64,000 nt of DNA from Aquabacterium commune (GTDB lineage: Bacteria > Pseudomonadota > Gammaproteobacteria > Burkholderiales > Burkholderiaceae_C): positions 215,330 to 279,329 of the forward strand of contig NZ_SNXW01000006.1 in the NCBI RefSeq assembly GCF_004362855.1. Direction: 5' to 3'. Position numbers and translations under genes: made by a program. Under the pieces are notes generated by a model. That model was not told the origin of the DNA, searched no databases, and saw only the letters and a list, made by a program, of their open reading frames with translations. This document shows positions 1 to 7,960 of the stretch, piece after piece (position 1 is the first letter of the stretch; each line of letters opens with the position of its first letter).

Positions 1-2
1 GC

Positions 3-788
3 CTGGACCGCGGCGTCTTCCCCATCCTGGACGCCGTGTTCGACGAGGCGCGCCGCCACCCGGGCCGCGAGCAGTTCGTGCAACTGGCCCTGGCCGACAC
101 CGACCGCCGCGTCTCCGAAGGCAAGCCCGTGGCGCCCAGCTTCCTGCTGGCCTGCCTGCTGTGGCACGACGTGCTGGCCCACTGGGAGCGCAACGTGGCT
201 CAGGGCGAGCCGAACTTCCCGGCACTGCAATCGGCCACCGACGCGGTGTTCGACGCGCGCATCGGCGACATCTCCGGGCGCGGCAAGCTGGCCACCGACA
301 TGCGCGAAATCTGGACCATGCAGCCCCGCTTCGAGCGGCGCACCGGCAACGGCCCGGCCACGCTGGTCGAGCAACCGCGTTTCCGTGCCGGCTTCGACTT
401 CCTGCGCCTGCGCGGCCAGGTGGGCGAGGTGGAGCCTTCCCTGGCGATCTGGTGGGAGAGCTTCTCCCTGGCCGATGCCACCGAGCGCCGCCAGATGCTC
501 GACGAAGTCCGCCAGCAAGGCGCGGCGGGCGGCGGCCGCAGGGGCGGTGGGCGTTCGGCGTCCGCAGGCAGCCGCGGCAACGCCGCGAACCCGACCGCAT
601 CGAGCGACGACGGCGATGCCGACTTCGCGGCAGACGACGCGGGTGGCGCCGCCGGAGAAGCTGGCATCGGCGGTGACGCCCCCGCCCGCAAACGCCGCCG
701 TCGCCGCCGCAAACCGGCAGGCGAGGGCGCTGCCCGCGAAGGCTCGGGGGCTGCCGCTGGCGGTGGCTCCGGCGGGACGGCCGATTGA
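3..788 (+). CDS. pcnB: Poly(A) polymerase I, C-terminal part (5' end outside window)
   Basis: Polynucleotide adenylyltransferase adds 3' poly(A) tails to RNAs and so promotes their decay. The open frame runs in from the left edge, so the catalytic nucleotidyltransferase head is not visible. What remains is the C-terminal RNA-binding region, including LDRGVFPILDAVFDEA, SFLLACLLWHDVL and the RFRAGFDFLRLR segment typical of bacterial PcnB. A Gly/Ala-rich tail follows, with the basic run RKRRRRRRK (about residues 230-240 of the visible part), as is usual in beta- and gammaproteobacterial PcnB. The stop codon overlaps the folK start, and pcnB-folK is a common proteobacterial pair. Identification is firm; only the extent is incomplete. 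Confidence 0.9.
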   Translation: MDRGVFPILDAVFDEARRHPGREQFVQLALADTDRRVSEGKPVAPSFLLACLLWHDVLAHWERNVAQGEPNFPALQSATDAVFDARIGDISGRGKLATDMREIWTMQPRFERRTGNGPATLVEQPRFRAGFDFLRLRGQVGEVEPSLAIWWESFSLADATERRQMLDEVRQQGAAGGGRRGGGRSASAGSRGNAANPTASSDDGDADFAADDAGGAAGEAGIGGDAPARKRRRRRRKPAGEGAAREGSGAAAGGGSGGTAD

Positions 789-1378
789 CCCAAGCCGCCC
801 AAGCCCTGGCGCCATGGGCCACCGAGGCCCATGCGCTGCGGTCGCTGCCCCGCTGGCATGCCTGCATCGGACTGGGTGGCAACCTGGGCGACGTGCTGGC
901 CAGCATGGTCGCTGCGCTGAGCGCGGTGCACACGCTGCCCGGCACCCGGGTGGTGAGCGTGTCCTCGGTGTACAACACGGCACCGGTCGATGCCAGCGGC
1001 CCGAACTACCTCAACGCGGTCGCCGTGGTCGCCACATCGCTGGGGCCGCACGAATTGCTGCGCGCCCTGCAATCGCTGGAACTGGCGCAAGGCCGCGAGC
1101 GCCCCTACCGCAATGCCCCCCGCACCCTGGACCTCGACCTGCTGTGCCACGGTGACGCGCTGCTGACCACCCCGACGCTGACCCTGCCGCACCCGCGCAT
1201 GGCCGAACGTGCCTTCGTGCTGCTGCCCCTGCGCGAGGCCTTGGCCAACTTGCCGACATCCCCGGCTGCCGCTGGGGTCTGCCTGCCGACCTTGCCGGCG
1301 GAGGCCGAACAAGCGAAAATGGCCCGTGCACAAGGCATCGCACGGCAATGTGGCTTCCCGGTGAATTTCGGGATATAA
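785..1378 (+). CDS. folK: 2-amino-4-hydroxy-6-hydroxymethyldihydropteridine diphosphokinase
   Basis: HPPK transfers pyrophosphate from ATP to 6-hydroxymethyl-dihydropterin, the step before dihydropteroate synthase in folate synthesis; it is cytosolic. The 197-residue product shows the N-terminal IGLGGNLGD (28-36), YNTAPV and the family signature RTLDLDLL (113-120) with the metal-binding Asp pair, then HPRMAERAFVLLPL (136-149). The start is a TTG whose bases overlap the pcnB stop codon (translational coupling). No in-frame ATG lies before the conserved core, so the TTG is the best choice. The N-terminal 25 residues before the core are longer than in E. coli HPPK. Confidence 0.93.
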   Translation: MTQAAQALAPWATEAHALRSLPRWHACIGLGGNLGDVLASMVAALSAVHTLPGTRVVSVSSVYNTAPVDASGPNYLNAVAVVATSLGPHELLRALQSLELAQGRERPYRNAPRTLDLDLLCHGDALLTTPTLTLPHPRMAERAFVLLPLREALANLPTSPAAAGVCLPTLPAEAEQAKMARAQGIARQCGFPVNFGI

Positions 1379-1379
1379 T
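1374..1379 (+). promoter_or_regulatory. Candidate -10 element for rpsU
   Basis: A perfect TATAAT lies on the last codons of folK. The matching -35 position (about 1351-1356) is poor (TGGCTT). Transcription from here would give rpsU a leader of roughly 210 bases. The call rests on sequence alone. Confidence 0.45.
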
Positions 1380-1595
1380 CGCGGGCTTAATTGGTGGGCT
1401 CGCTGCATGTTTGCAAAGAAGTCCTCTTGAGATGCGCGTTGGATTCACTATCGAGTTGGTGCCTGTAGAAGGGCTCGAATTCGTCCGGTGGGCCCACCGG
1501 ATGGTCGAATTCAGCTTGAGTTCGGTAAATCACAGCGCGCCGAGAGGCCATGCCGCCAGCCCGATGAATGCATTCACATTGAAAGCGAATCTCTG
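1380..1595 (+). promoter_or_regulatory. Structured 5' leader of rpsU
   Basis: This 216-base gap before rpsU has no convincing gene. It contains an 18-base perfect palindrome, TCCGGTGGGCCCACCGGA, at 1484-1501, flanked by CGAATTC at 1476-1482 and 1506-1512, so the RNA can form a long interrupted hairpin. The position fits a regulatory leader of a ribosomal protein gene, but I know of no named family that it matches. Confidence 0.4.
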
Positions 1596-1808
1596 ATGAC
1601 GACCATCCGTGTCAAGGAAAACGAACCCTTCGACGTCGCTCTGCGCCGTTTCAAGCGCACCATCGAAAAGCTGGGCTTGCTGACCGACCTGCGCGCCCGC
1701 GAGTTCTACGAAAAGCCCACCGCTGAGCGCAAGCGCAAAAAGGCTGCCGCCGTCAAGCGCCACTACAAGCGTGTGCGCAGCATGCAGCTGCCCAAGAAGC
1801 TGTACTGA
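1596..1808 (+). CDS. rpsU: 30S ribosomal protein S21
   Basis: This is a 70-residue, very basic small-subunit protein that helps 30S subunits engage mRNA. It begins [21 protein letters not shown] and ends [10 protein letters not shown], the standard bS21 pattern at its usual length. The ATG at 1596 was chosen because it starts exactly at the conserved N-terminus; the frame is open further upstream, but that part is leader. It is followed by an intrinsic terminator and yqeY. The dnaG-rpoD genes that follow rpsU in many proteobacteria are absent here. Confidence 0.96.
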
Positions 1809-1873
1809 TCTTTTGATCTGAACGCTTCTTGACGGTGTCGATGCAGCCTTTGCTGCACGACCTGCTCACTCAG

Positions 1874-1903
1874 ACCCGCGCGGGGACGCCCATGCGGGTT
1901 TTT
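1874..1903 (+). terminator. Rho-independent terminator or attenuator between rpsU and yqeY
   Basis: ACCCGC (1874-1879) pairs with GCGGGT (1894-1899) across a 14-base loop and is followed by a run of T. It ends about 48 bases before yqeY, leaving little room for a separate promoter, so partial read-through (attenuation) is likely. Confidence 0.65.
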
Positions 1904-1950
1904 GTCATTCTGGCGAGCCTTTTTCACCTTCACCGCACAAGGACCCCACC

Positions 1951-2397
1951 ATGAGCCTGCAACAACGCATCTCCGACGACATGAAGACCGCCATGCGCGC
2001 CAAGGACGCCGAGCGCCTGGGCACCATCCGCATGCTGATGGCCGCGATGAAGCAAAAGGAAGTCGATGAGCGCGTCACGCTGGACGACGCCATGATCGTG
2101 GGCATCGTGGACAAGCTGATCAAGCAGCGCAAGGATGCCGCCCAGCAGTACGAAGCTGGTCAGCGCCAGGACCTGGCCGACAAGGAAAAATCCGAAATCG
2201 TCGTGCTGGAGGCCTACCTGCCGCAGCGCCTGAGCGCCGATGAGGTGAACGCGGCCGTGAAGGCCATCGTGGTCGAGCTGGGCGCTTCGGGCCCCGGCGA
2301 CATGGGCAAGGTCATGGGTGTGGTCAAACAGCGACTGGCAGGCCAGGCCGACATGGGCCTGGTGTCTGCGGCAGTGAAAACCGCACTGGCACCTTGA
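1951..2397 (+). CDS. yqeY: GatB/YqeY domain-containing protein
   Basis: This is a 148-residue all-helical protein of the YqeY family, related to the tRNA-binding tail of GatB amidotransferase subunits. Its cellular role is not settled, though tRNA binding is assumed from the homology. Visible family features are the N-terminal ISDDMKTAMRAKD, TIRMLMAAMKQKEVDE, KSEIVVLEAYLPQRLS in the middle and the C-terminal GDMGKVMGVVKQRLAGQADMG. Length and order are those of the whole family. It lies downstream of rpsU, the usual neighbourhood of yqeY in many bacteria. Confidence 0.93.
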   Translation: MSLQQRISDDMKTAMRAKDAERLGTIRMLMAAMKQKEVDERVTLDDAMIVGIVDKLIKQRKDAAQQYEAGQRQDLADKEKSEIVVLEAYLPQRLSADEVNAAVKAIVVELGASGPGDMGKVMGVVKQRLAGQADMGLVSAAVKTALAP

Positions 2398-2441
2398 GTT
2401 CGCCGTCGTACGATGGCGTTTTTGAACCGAAGCACCGCACC

Positions 2442-2801
2442 ATGAGCCAATCCGTGCAGATCCAGGCCATTGCCGAAGACGTGTACGTCGCCCCCCAGTT
2501 GACCCCGGAGGCCATGGCCGCGGCGGCCGAAGCAGGCTTCAAGGCCGTGCTGAACAACCGCCCCGACATGGAAGGCGGCCCCGACCAGCCCACCAGTGCT
2601 GCGGTGGAAGCCGCCGCCAAGGCTGCGGGCTTGCAGTACGCCCACCTGCCGGTGCAGGGCGGGGGGCAGACGCCCGAGGAGATCTCGCGCTGCGCCGAGT
2701 TGCTCCAGACCCTGCCTCGTCCGCTGCTGATGTTCTGCCGCAGCGGTGCGCGCTCGGCCAACCTGTACCGCCAGGCGATCGCGCTGGGCGACGCCGACTG
2801 A
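2442..2801 (+). CDS. TIGR01244-type rhodanese/phosphatase-like protein
   Basis: This 119-residue protein belongs to the beta-lactamase-hydrolase-like phosphatase family (DUF442/TIGR01244). Members are small cysteine-loop proteins, often fused or adjacent to sulfide-detoxifying persulfide dioxygenases. The active loop CRSGARS (Cys99 to Ser105) follows the strand LLMF and resembles the rhodanese loop CRSGxR more than the CX5R loop of tyrosine phosphatases, so sulfur transfer is plausible. The ATG at 2442 fits the family start; the in-frame TTG at 2394 would add 16 unlike residues. No persulfide dioxygenase gene is adjacent. Confidence 0.8.
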   Translation: MSQSVQIQAIAEDVYVAPQLTPEAMAAAAEAGFKAVLNNRPDMEGGPDQPTSAAVEAAAKAAGLQYAHLPVQGGGQTPEEISRCAELLQTLPRPLLMFCRSGARSANLYRQAIALGDAD

Positions 2802-2814
2802 GGCGCTGCAGCTC

Positions 2815-3345
2815 ATGCAGACCTTCATCCGCTGGGTGGACACCCTCTCGCGCTGGTTCGGCGTGCTGGCTGCTTGCGCCTTGTTCGCCGCCTGCATGAT
2901 CAGCGCTGGCAATGCCCTGCTGCGCTACACCCTCGGCATCGGCTCCAACGCCTGGCTGGAAGTGCAGTGGTACCTGTTCGGCATCGCGGTGTTCGCCGGT
3001 GCGCCCATGCTGCTCAAACTCAATGAGCACGTGCGGGTGGACGTGATTTATGGCGGTCGCTCGCCGCGCACCAAGGCCTGGATCGACGTGATCGGCCTCC
3101 TGGTGGTGCTGCTGCCGCTGTGCGGCATCGTCGCCTGGCTGTCCTGGCCCTTCGTGGTCGAGTCTTTCCTGCAGCAAGAGCACTCGCCAAGCGCGGGTGG
3201 CCTCATCCGTTGGCCGATCAAGGCGGCCATGCCGATCGGGTTCGCCCTGCTGGGCCTGCAAGGCCTGGCCGAGCTCTTGCGTCGCATCGACTTCCTGCGC
3301 GGCCGCACCGAGCTGGACATCCATTACGAAAGGCCGCTGCAGTGA
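2815..3345 (+). CDS. dctQ: TRAP transporter small permease (DctQ family)
   Basis: This is the small membrane subunit of a tripartite ATP-independent periplasmic transporter, which uses the sodium or proton gradient to import organic acids. The 176 residues hold four predicted membrane segments (about 13-33, 50-70, 88-112 and 138-158). The family pattern ALLRYTLGIGSNAWLEVQWYLFG and NEHVRVDV is clear. The stop overlaps the GTG start of the large permease by four bases, so the two are translationally coupled. The substrate cannot be read from this subunit. Confidence 0.9.
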   Translation: MQTFIRWVDTLSRWFGVLAACALFAACMISAGNALLRYTLGIGSNAWLEVQWYLFGIAVFAGAPMLLKLNEHVRVDVIYGGRSPRTKAWIDVIGLLVVLLPLCGIVAWLSWPFVVESFLQQEHSPSAGGLIRWPIKAAMPIGFALLGLQGLAELLRRIDFLRGRTELDIHYERPLQ

Positions 3346-4862
3346 CCGAGATCTCCAACCTCGCGCCGATCATGTTCGGCTCGCTGGTGCTGGCCATGTT
3401 GCTGGGCTTCCCGGTGGCCTTCACGCTGGGTGGGCTGGGCCTGGGCTTTGGCTACTACGCCATGTCGCAGGGGCTGTTCAACGAAGCCTTCATGGGCAAT
3501 TTGCCCCTGCGCCTGTTCGGCATCGTCTCCAACGAGCTGTTGCTGTCCATCCCCTTCTTCACCTTCATGGGCGCCATCCTGGAGCGCTGTGGCCTGGCCG
3601 AAGACCTGCTGGAAGGCACGGGCCAGCTGTTCGGTGGCAAGCCGGGCGGCCTGGGTTTCGCCGTCATCATTGTGGGGGCCATCCTGGGCGCCATCACGGG
3701 CACGGTGGCGGCCAGCGTCATCGCCATGGGCGTGATCTCGCTGCCCATCATGGTGCGCTATGGCTACGACATGCGCTACGCCACCGGCGTGATCGCTGCC
3801 TCGGGCACGATCACCCAGCTCATCCCGCCTTCGCTGGTGCTGGTGGTGCTGGCCGACCAGCTCGGGCGCTCGGTGGGCGACATGTACCTGGGCGCCATCG
3901 GCCCTTCTCTGTTGCAGACCGCCATCTTCCTGCTGTTCACGCTGGGTGTGGCGCTGTTGCGCCCGCAATGGGTGCCGCCGCTGCCGGAGGAGGCCCGCAC
4001 GGTGCGCGGCTGGCCGCTGCTCAAGCGCGTGCTGTGGGGCATGCTGCCCTCCATCGTGCTGATTTTCCTGGTGCTGGGCACGCTGTTCATGGGGCTGGCC
4101 ACGCCGACCGAAGCGGGCGCGCTGGGCGCCATCGGCGGCATGGTGCTGGCCGCCTTGCACAAGCGCCTGAGCTGGTCGCTGGTGTGGCAGGCCATGGATT
4201 CGACCATGCGCGTCACGGCCATGGTGATCTTCATCCTGCTGGGCTCCAGTGTGTTTTCGCTGGTCTTCCAGGGTGTCGATGGCAACCTCTGGATCGAGCA
4301 CCTGCTCACCAATTTGCCGGGCGGCGCCTTGGGCTTCCTCATCGTCGTCAACCTGTTCGTCTTTTTCCTGGCCTTCTTCCTCGATTTCTTCGAGATCGCT
4401 TTCATCGTGGTGCCGCTGCTGGCACCGGTGGCGCAGAAGCTGGGCATCGACCTGGTGTGGTTCGGCGTGCTGCTGTGCGTGAACATGCAGACCAGCTTCA
4501 TGCACCCGCCCTTTGGCTTCGCGCTGTTCTACCTGCGTGGCGTGGCCGATCAGATCCACAAGAGCGGGGCCATCGCCAAGCCCATCCAGTCCAAGGACAT
4601 CTACCTGGGGGCCATTCCCTGGGTGCTGATGCAGCTGAGCCTGGTGGCGATGGTGATCTTCTGGCCGGAGTCGGTGACCTACTGGCTCGACAAGGAGGCG
4701 GTGGTGAACACCGACGAGGTGCACATCGAGATGAAGATCGATGACACCGGTGCGCCGGAGGATGTGCCTGCCGAGGTGCCTGTCGAGGTGCCGTCAGCAC
4801 CCGAGGCACAGGGCGACAGCGACCCGGCCCAGGCCGTCAAGGACGCGCTGAAGGCACGCTGA
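3342..4862 (+). CDS. dctM: TRAP transporter large permease (DctM family)
   Basis: This is the large transport subunit, with about 12 membrane spans, that forms the substrate path. The 506 residues contain DctM hallmarks: LLSIPFFTFMGAILERCG, GAILGAITGTVAASVIAMG, SGTITQLIPPSLVLVVLAD and NMQTSFMHPPFGFALFYLRG. The GTG at 3342 overlaps the dctQ stop and yields the conserved N-terminus; the ATG at 3372 is an alternative. An acidic, Pro/Val-rich tail of about 45 residues (from about 460) follows the last span and is longer than in typical DctM proteins. The binding-protein gene lies nearby on the opposite strand. Confidence 0.92.
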   Translation: MTEISNLAPIMFGSLVLAMLLGFPVAFTLGGLGLGFGYYAMSQGLFNEAFMGNLPLRLFGIVSNELLLSIPFFTFMGAILERCGLAEDLLEGTGQLFGGKPGGLGFAVIIVGAILGAITGTVAASVIAMGVISLPIMVRYGYDMRYATGVIAASGTITQLIPPSLVLVVLADQLGRSVGDMYLGAIGPSLLQTAIFLLFTLGVALLRPQWVPPLPEEARTVRGWPLLKRVLWGMLPSIVLIFLVLGTLFMGLATPTEAGALGAIGGMVLAALHKRLSWSLVWQAMDSTMRVTAMVIFILLGSSVFSLVFQGVDGNLWIEHLLTNLPGGALGFLIVVNLFVFFLAFFLDFFEIAFIVVPLLAPVAQKLGIDLVWFGVLLCVNMQTSFMHPPFGFALFYLRGVADQIHKSGAIAKPIQSKDIYLGAIPWVLMQLSLVAMVIFWPESVTYWLDKEAVVNTDEVHIEMKIDDTGAPEDVPAEVPVEVPSAPEAQGDSDPAQAVKDALKAR

Positions 4863-4865
4863 ACC

Positions 4866-5132
4866 TCAGCCCTGGCAAGCCTGGCGCTTGGCATGGGCCC
4901 ACAGGCCCAGCAAACACAGACCGACCGCGGGCAAAGGCCAGTGCCAGAAAGCGCAGAGCGCCCCGCCTGACCAGGCCATCAGGCTGAGGGTGCGCCAGGT
5001 GCGCGTCAGGGCGGGCTGGCTCCAGTCCTGGTGCTGGCTCAGGGTGCGCGAAGTGGCATGAGGTTGGGGCATGTGAGCGGCCGGTTGCGGCTCGGGGGCA
5101 TCCCGCGCCATGACCTTGCTTCGGCCGACCAC
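4866..5132 (-). CDS. Possible small membrane protein downstream of dctP
   Basis: This weak candidate is an 88-residue frame whose C-terminal third is hydrophobic (GGALCAFWHWPLPAVGLCLLGLW) and could span the membrane once. It sits between the convergent dctM and dctP genes, on the dctP strand, about 100 bases beyond the dctP stop. Its first 45 residues look like ordinary out-of-frame translation of high-G+C DNA, and there is no clear ribosome site. It is either a short membrane protein or non-coding; this 371-base gap otherwise shows nothing I can name. Confidence 0.25.
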   Translation of the reverse strand: MVGRSKVMARDAPEPQPAAHMPQPHATSRTLSQHQDWSQPALTRTWRTLSLMAWSGGALCAFWHWPLPAVGLCLLGLWAHAKRQACQG

Positions 5133-5233
5133 GCTGCGACTTGAGAGCGGGCATTCCCTGAGGCCCGTGCGGGTGGCACTTCCAACACGGAATGCGCACC
5201 CGCCCGGGGCGGATCAGGCGGCTCGGCCGTCGC

Positions 5234-6316
5234 TCAGAGCTTGGCCGACTGCATGTAGCGGTCGAACGTGGCCTCGGTGAAGCGGAACCACAGGTTCTGG
5301 TCGGCACGGAACTTGGCGTAGTCTGCGTACACCTTGCGCCACGCCGGGTTCTTCTCGTTGAGCTCGCTGTAGATGTCCATGGCGTGCTTGAAGGCGGCGT
5401 CCAGCACGGGCTTGGGGAACTGCACCAGCTCGGTCTTGGCAGCCACCAGCTGCTTGAGCGCCAACGGGTTGCGCGCGTCGTAGCGTGCCTGCATCTCGGC
5501 GTGGGCGTGCGACGCGGCAGCTTCCACCATGGACTTGTACTCGGCCGGCAGGCTGTCGTAAGCCTTCTGGTTGATGAAGAAGTCCAGCTGCGGGCCACCT
5601 TCCCACCAGCCGGGGAAATGGTAGTGGGGCGCGACCTTGTAAAAGCCCAGCTTCTGGTCGTCGTAGGGGCCGACCCACTCGGCCGCGTCGATGATGCCTT
5701 TCTCCAGCGCCTGGTAAATCTCGCCACCGGGCAGGTTTTGCGGCACCACGCCCATGCGCTCCATGACGCGGCCGGCAAAGCCCGCCACGCGCATCTTCAG
5801 GCCCTTCATGTCGGCCAGGGACTTGATGGGCTTGCGGTACCAGCCGCCCATCTGTGCGCCCGTGTTGCCGCCGGGGAAGTTGATGATGTTGTACCTGGCG
5901 TAGAACTCGCGCATCAGCTTGAGGCCATTGCCTTCGTACATCCAGGCCGTCATCTGGCGGGAGTTCAGGCCGAAGGGGATGGTGCAACCGATGGCGAAGG
6001 TTTCGTCCTTGCCGACGAAGTAGTAGGGCGCCGTGTGGGCCATCTCGACGGTGCCGCTCTGCACGCCGTCCACCACGCCGAAGGGCGGCATCAGTTCGCC
6101 GCCGGCATGCACCGAGATCTGGAACTTGCCGCCCGACATCTCGCCGATCTTCTTGGCAAAGACATCGGCCGCGCCGAAGATGGTGTCCAGCGACTTGGGA
6201 AAACTGGAGGCCAGGCGCCAGCGCAGTTGCGTCTGCGCATGGACGATGGCGGGGGCGGCTCCTGCGGCCAGCACGCCGGCAAGACCGGCATGGTTGATGA
6301 AGGCACGACGTTGCAT
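5234..6316 (-). CDS. dctP: TRAP transporter substrate-binding protein, DctP family (TakP-like)
   Basis: This is the periplasmic receptor for the dctQM transporter. The 360 residues start with a twin-arginine-like signal (MQRRAFINHAGLAGVLAAG...IVHA, cleavage near 27). The sequence then runs through the DctP fold with GELMPPFGVVDGVQSGTVEMAHTAPYYFVGK, the helix-strand core and EWVGPYDDQKLGFYKVAPHYHFPGWWEGG. That last segment resembles the alpha-keto-acid receptor TakP and relatives, so a keto or hydroxy monocarboxylate is a reasonable guess for the ligand. GAGGAG precedes the ATG. The gene faces dctQM and must have its own promoter. Confidence 0.9.
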   Translation of the reverse strand: MQRRAFINHAGLAGVLAAGAAPAIVHAQTQLRWRLASSFPKSLDTIFGAADVFAKKIGEMSGGKFQISVHAGGELMPPFGVVDGVQSGTVEMAHTAPYYFVGKDETFAIGCTIPFGLNSRQMTAWMYEGNGLKLMREFYARYNIINFPGGNTGAQMGGWYRKPIKSLADMKGLKMRVAGFAGRVMERMGVVPQNLPGGEIYQALEKGIIDAAEWVGPYDDQKLGFYKVAPHYHFPGWWEGGPQLDFFINQKAYDSLPAEYKSMVEAAASHAHAEMQARYDARNPLALKQLVAAKTELVQFPKPVLDAAFKHAMDIYSELNEKNPAWRKVYADYAKFRADQNLWFRFTEATFDRYMQSAKL

Positions 6317-6449
6317 GGCGGTGGGTCTCCTCGGGTTGTGACTCCCGAAAATTCTAGGAGCGCCGTGCGTCCGTCAGAGCCCCATCTGAGCAGGGCTTAC
6401 CCGCAGGTGTGGTGCGGGTGAGGCACCGATGCCGTGCGGGCTTGGCAGA

Positions 6450-7874
6450 TCAGCTGCCCTGGCCGGCGATCTTCATCTTCTCGATGAGCACCGAGCCGAT
6501 GGTCTTGCTGCCGTAGGTGTAGGCGTCGGCGCCGACAGCCACGATCTGCTGGAACATCTCGCCGAGGTGACCAGCGATGGTGATTTCCTGCACCGGGTAC
6601 TGGATGACGCCGTTCTCGACCCAGTAACCCGCCGCGCCGCGGGAGTAGTCGCCCGTGACGTAGTTGACGCCCTGGCCCATGAGTTCGGTCACGAACAAGC
6701 CCGTGCCCAGCTTCTTGAGCATGGCCTTGAGGTTGTCTTTCTTGTCGGTTTTCTTGTGCGTCAGCACCAGGTTTTGCGAGCCGCCCGCGTGACCGGTCGT
6801 CTTCAGGCCCAGCTTGCGTGCCGAGTAGCTCGACAGGAAATAGGTCTGCACCACGCCGTTCTTGACGATCTTGCGCTTGCGCGTCAGCACGCCTTCGTCG
6901 TCGAAGGGGGCGCTGCCCTTGCCCTTGAGGATGTGCGGGTCTTCGGCGATGTCGATGTGCTTGGGGAAGATGGGCTGGCCCAGGCTGTCGAGCAGGAAGG
7001 TGGCACGCCTGTACAGCGCACCGCCACTGGTGGCTTGCACGTAGGCGCCCAGCAGGCCGGCGGCCAGGGTGTTTTCGAACAGCACCGGCGCTTCGCAGGT
7101 GGGGATGCGGCGTGCCTTCAGGCGGGCCAGCGCCCGCTCGGCCGCGTAGCGACCCACGACTTCTGCCTTGGCCATGTCGCGGGCATCGCGCTCGGAGGTG
7201 TACCAGAAGTCGCGCTGCATGTCGCGACCGCGGCCGGCGATCGGCGAGACCGACAGCGAGTGGCGCGAACTGGCATAGCCGCCCTGGAAGCCGCGGCTGT
7301 TGGCCGCCCAGAAGTGCGATTGCTGCGCCGACACGCCCGCGCCTTCGGAGTTGGTGATGCGCGCATCGACGCCCATGGCCGCGTCTTCGCAGCGGCGGGC
7401 GATCTCGGCCGCACCTGCGGCATCGATGGCCCAGGGGTGGAAGAGGTCGAGGTCGCGGCGGGCGGCCTTGCCCAGGGCGAGGTCGTCTGCATCGGGCAGG
7501 CCGGCGGCAGGGTCCTCGGCCGTGTGGCGGGCGATGTCGTAGGCGGCCTGCACGGTGCGCTGCAGCGCCTCGCGGGAGAAGTCCGAGGTGGTCGCGTTGC
7601 CGCGGCGCTGGCCCAGGTACACGGTGATGCCCACCGTTTTGTCGCGGTTGCGCTCGACGTTTTCGAGCTTGCCCTTGCGCACCGACACCGACAAGCCCGC
7701 GCCCTCGGACACTTCGGCCGAGGCATCGGACGCGCCCAGCTTTCGGGCCATGCCCAGCGTGTCCTCGATGATCTGCTGGAACTGTTCGCGGCTGTAGGCA
7801 AAGCCGGTCGAGGGCGCTGCAGGGGTGGCGTTCGCGGCTTGGGCTGCTTTGTTGGCTGCTTTGGTCTTGGGCAT
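6450..7874 (-). CDS. pmbA: Metalloprotease PmbA (TldE)
   Basis: PmbA/TldE partners TldD in a cytosolic protease that processes peptide antibiotics and unfolded peptides; in this family the metal site belongs to TldD and PmbA is the non-metal partner. The 474 residues carry the family signature blocks SEGAGLSVSVRKGKLENVE, DARITNSEGAGVS, LFENTLAAGLLGAYVQATSGGALYRRATFL, DDEGVLTRKRKIVKNGVVQTYFLSSYSARKLG and GDYSRGAAGYWVENG. The ATG at 7874 is preferred over an in-frame codon 19 residues upstream because it lies at the usual start. The gene is divergent from darP, the usual partner of pmbA in proteobacteria. Confidence 0.93.
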   Translation of the reverse strand: MPKTKAANKAAQAANATPAAPSTGFAYSREQFQQIIEDTLGMARKLGASDASAEVSEGAGLSVSVRKGKLENVERNRDKTVGITVYLGQRRGNATTSDFSREALQRTVQAAYDIARHTAEDPAAGLPDADDLALGKAARRDLDLFHPWAIDAAGAAEIARRCEDAAMGVDARITNSEGAGVSAQQSHFWAANSRGFQGGYASSRHSLSVSPIAGRGRDMQRDFWYTSERDARDMAKAEVVGRYAAERALARLKARRIPTCEAPVLFENTLAAGLLGAYVQATSGGALYRRATFLLDSLGQPIFPKHIDIAEDPHILKGKGSAPFDDEGVLTRKRKIVKNGVVQTYFLSSYSARKLGLKTTGHAGGSQNLVLTHKKTDKKDNLKAMLKKLGTGLFVTELMGQGVNYVTGDYSRGAAGYWVENGVIQYPVQEITIAGHLGEMFQQIVAVGADAYTYGSKTIGSVLIEKMKIAGQGS

Positions 7875-7881
7875 GTGTGCG

Positions 7882-7904
7882 TCTGGAAGAGCTTCTGGAA
7901 GAGC
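7882..7904. repeat. Short direct repeat in the pmbA-darP gap
   Basis: TCTGGAAGAGC occurs at 7882-7892 and again at 7894-7904, one base apart, in the 86-base gap between the divergent genes. It could be a regulator site or chance duplication. Confidence 0.4.
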
Positions 7905-7960
7905 GTCAGGATGGCGGACATCGACCCGCAAGCGCGGGCCACCCGTATCATAGCGATGAC

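Noticed and set aside
1348..1595. A small plus-strand frame in the rpsU leader.
   Set aside because: It overlaps the end of folK, has no ribosome site and no recognisable protein features. The region is better explained as a leader.
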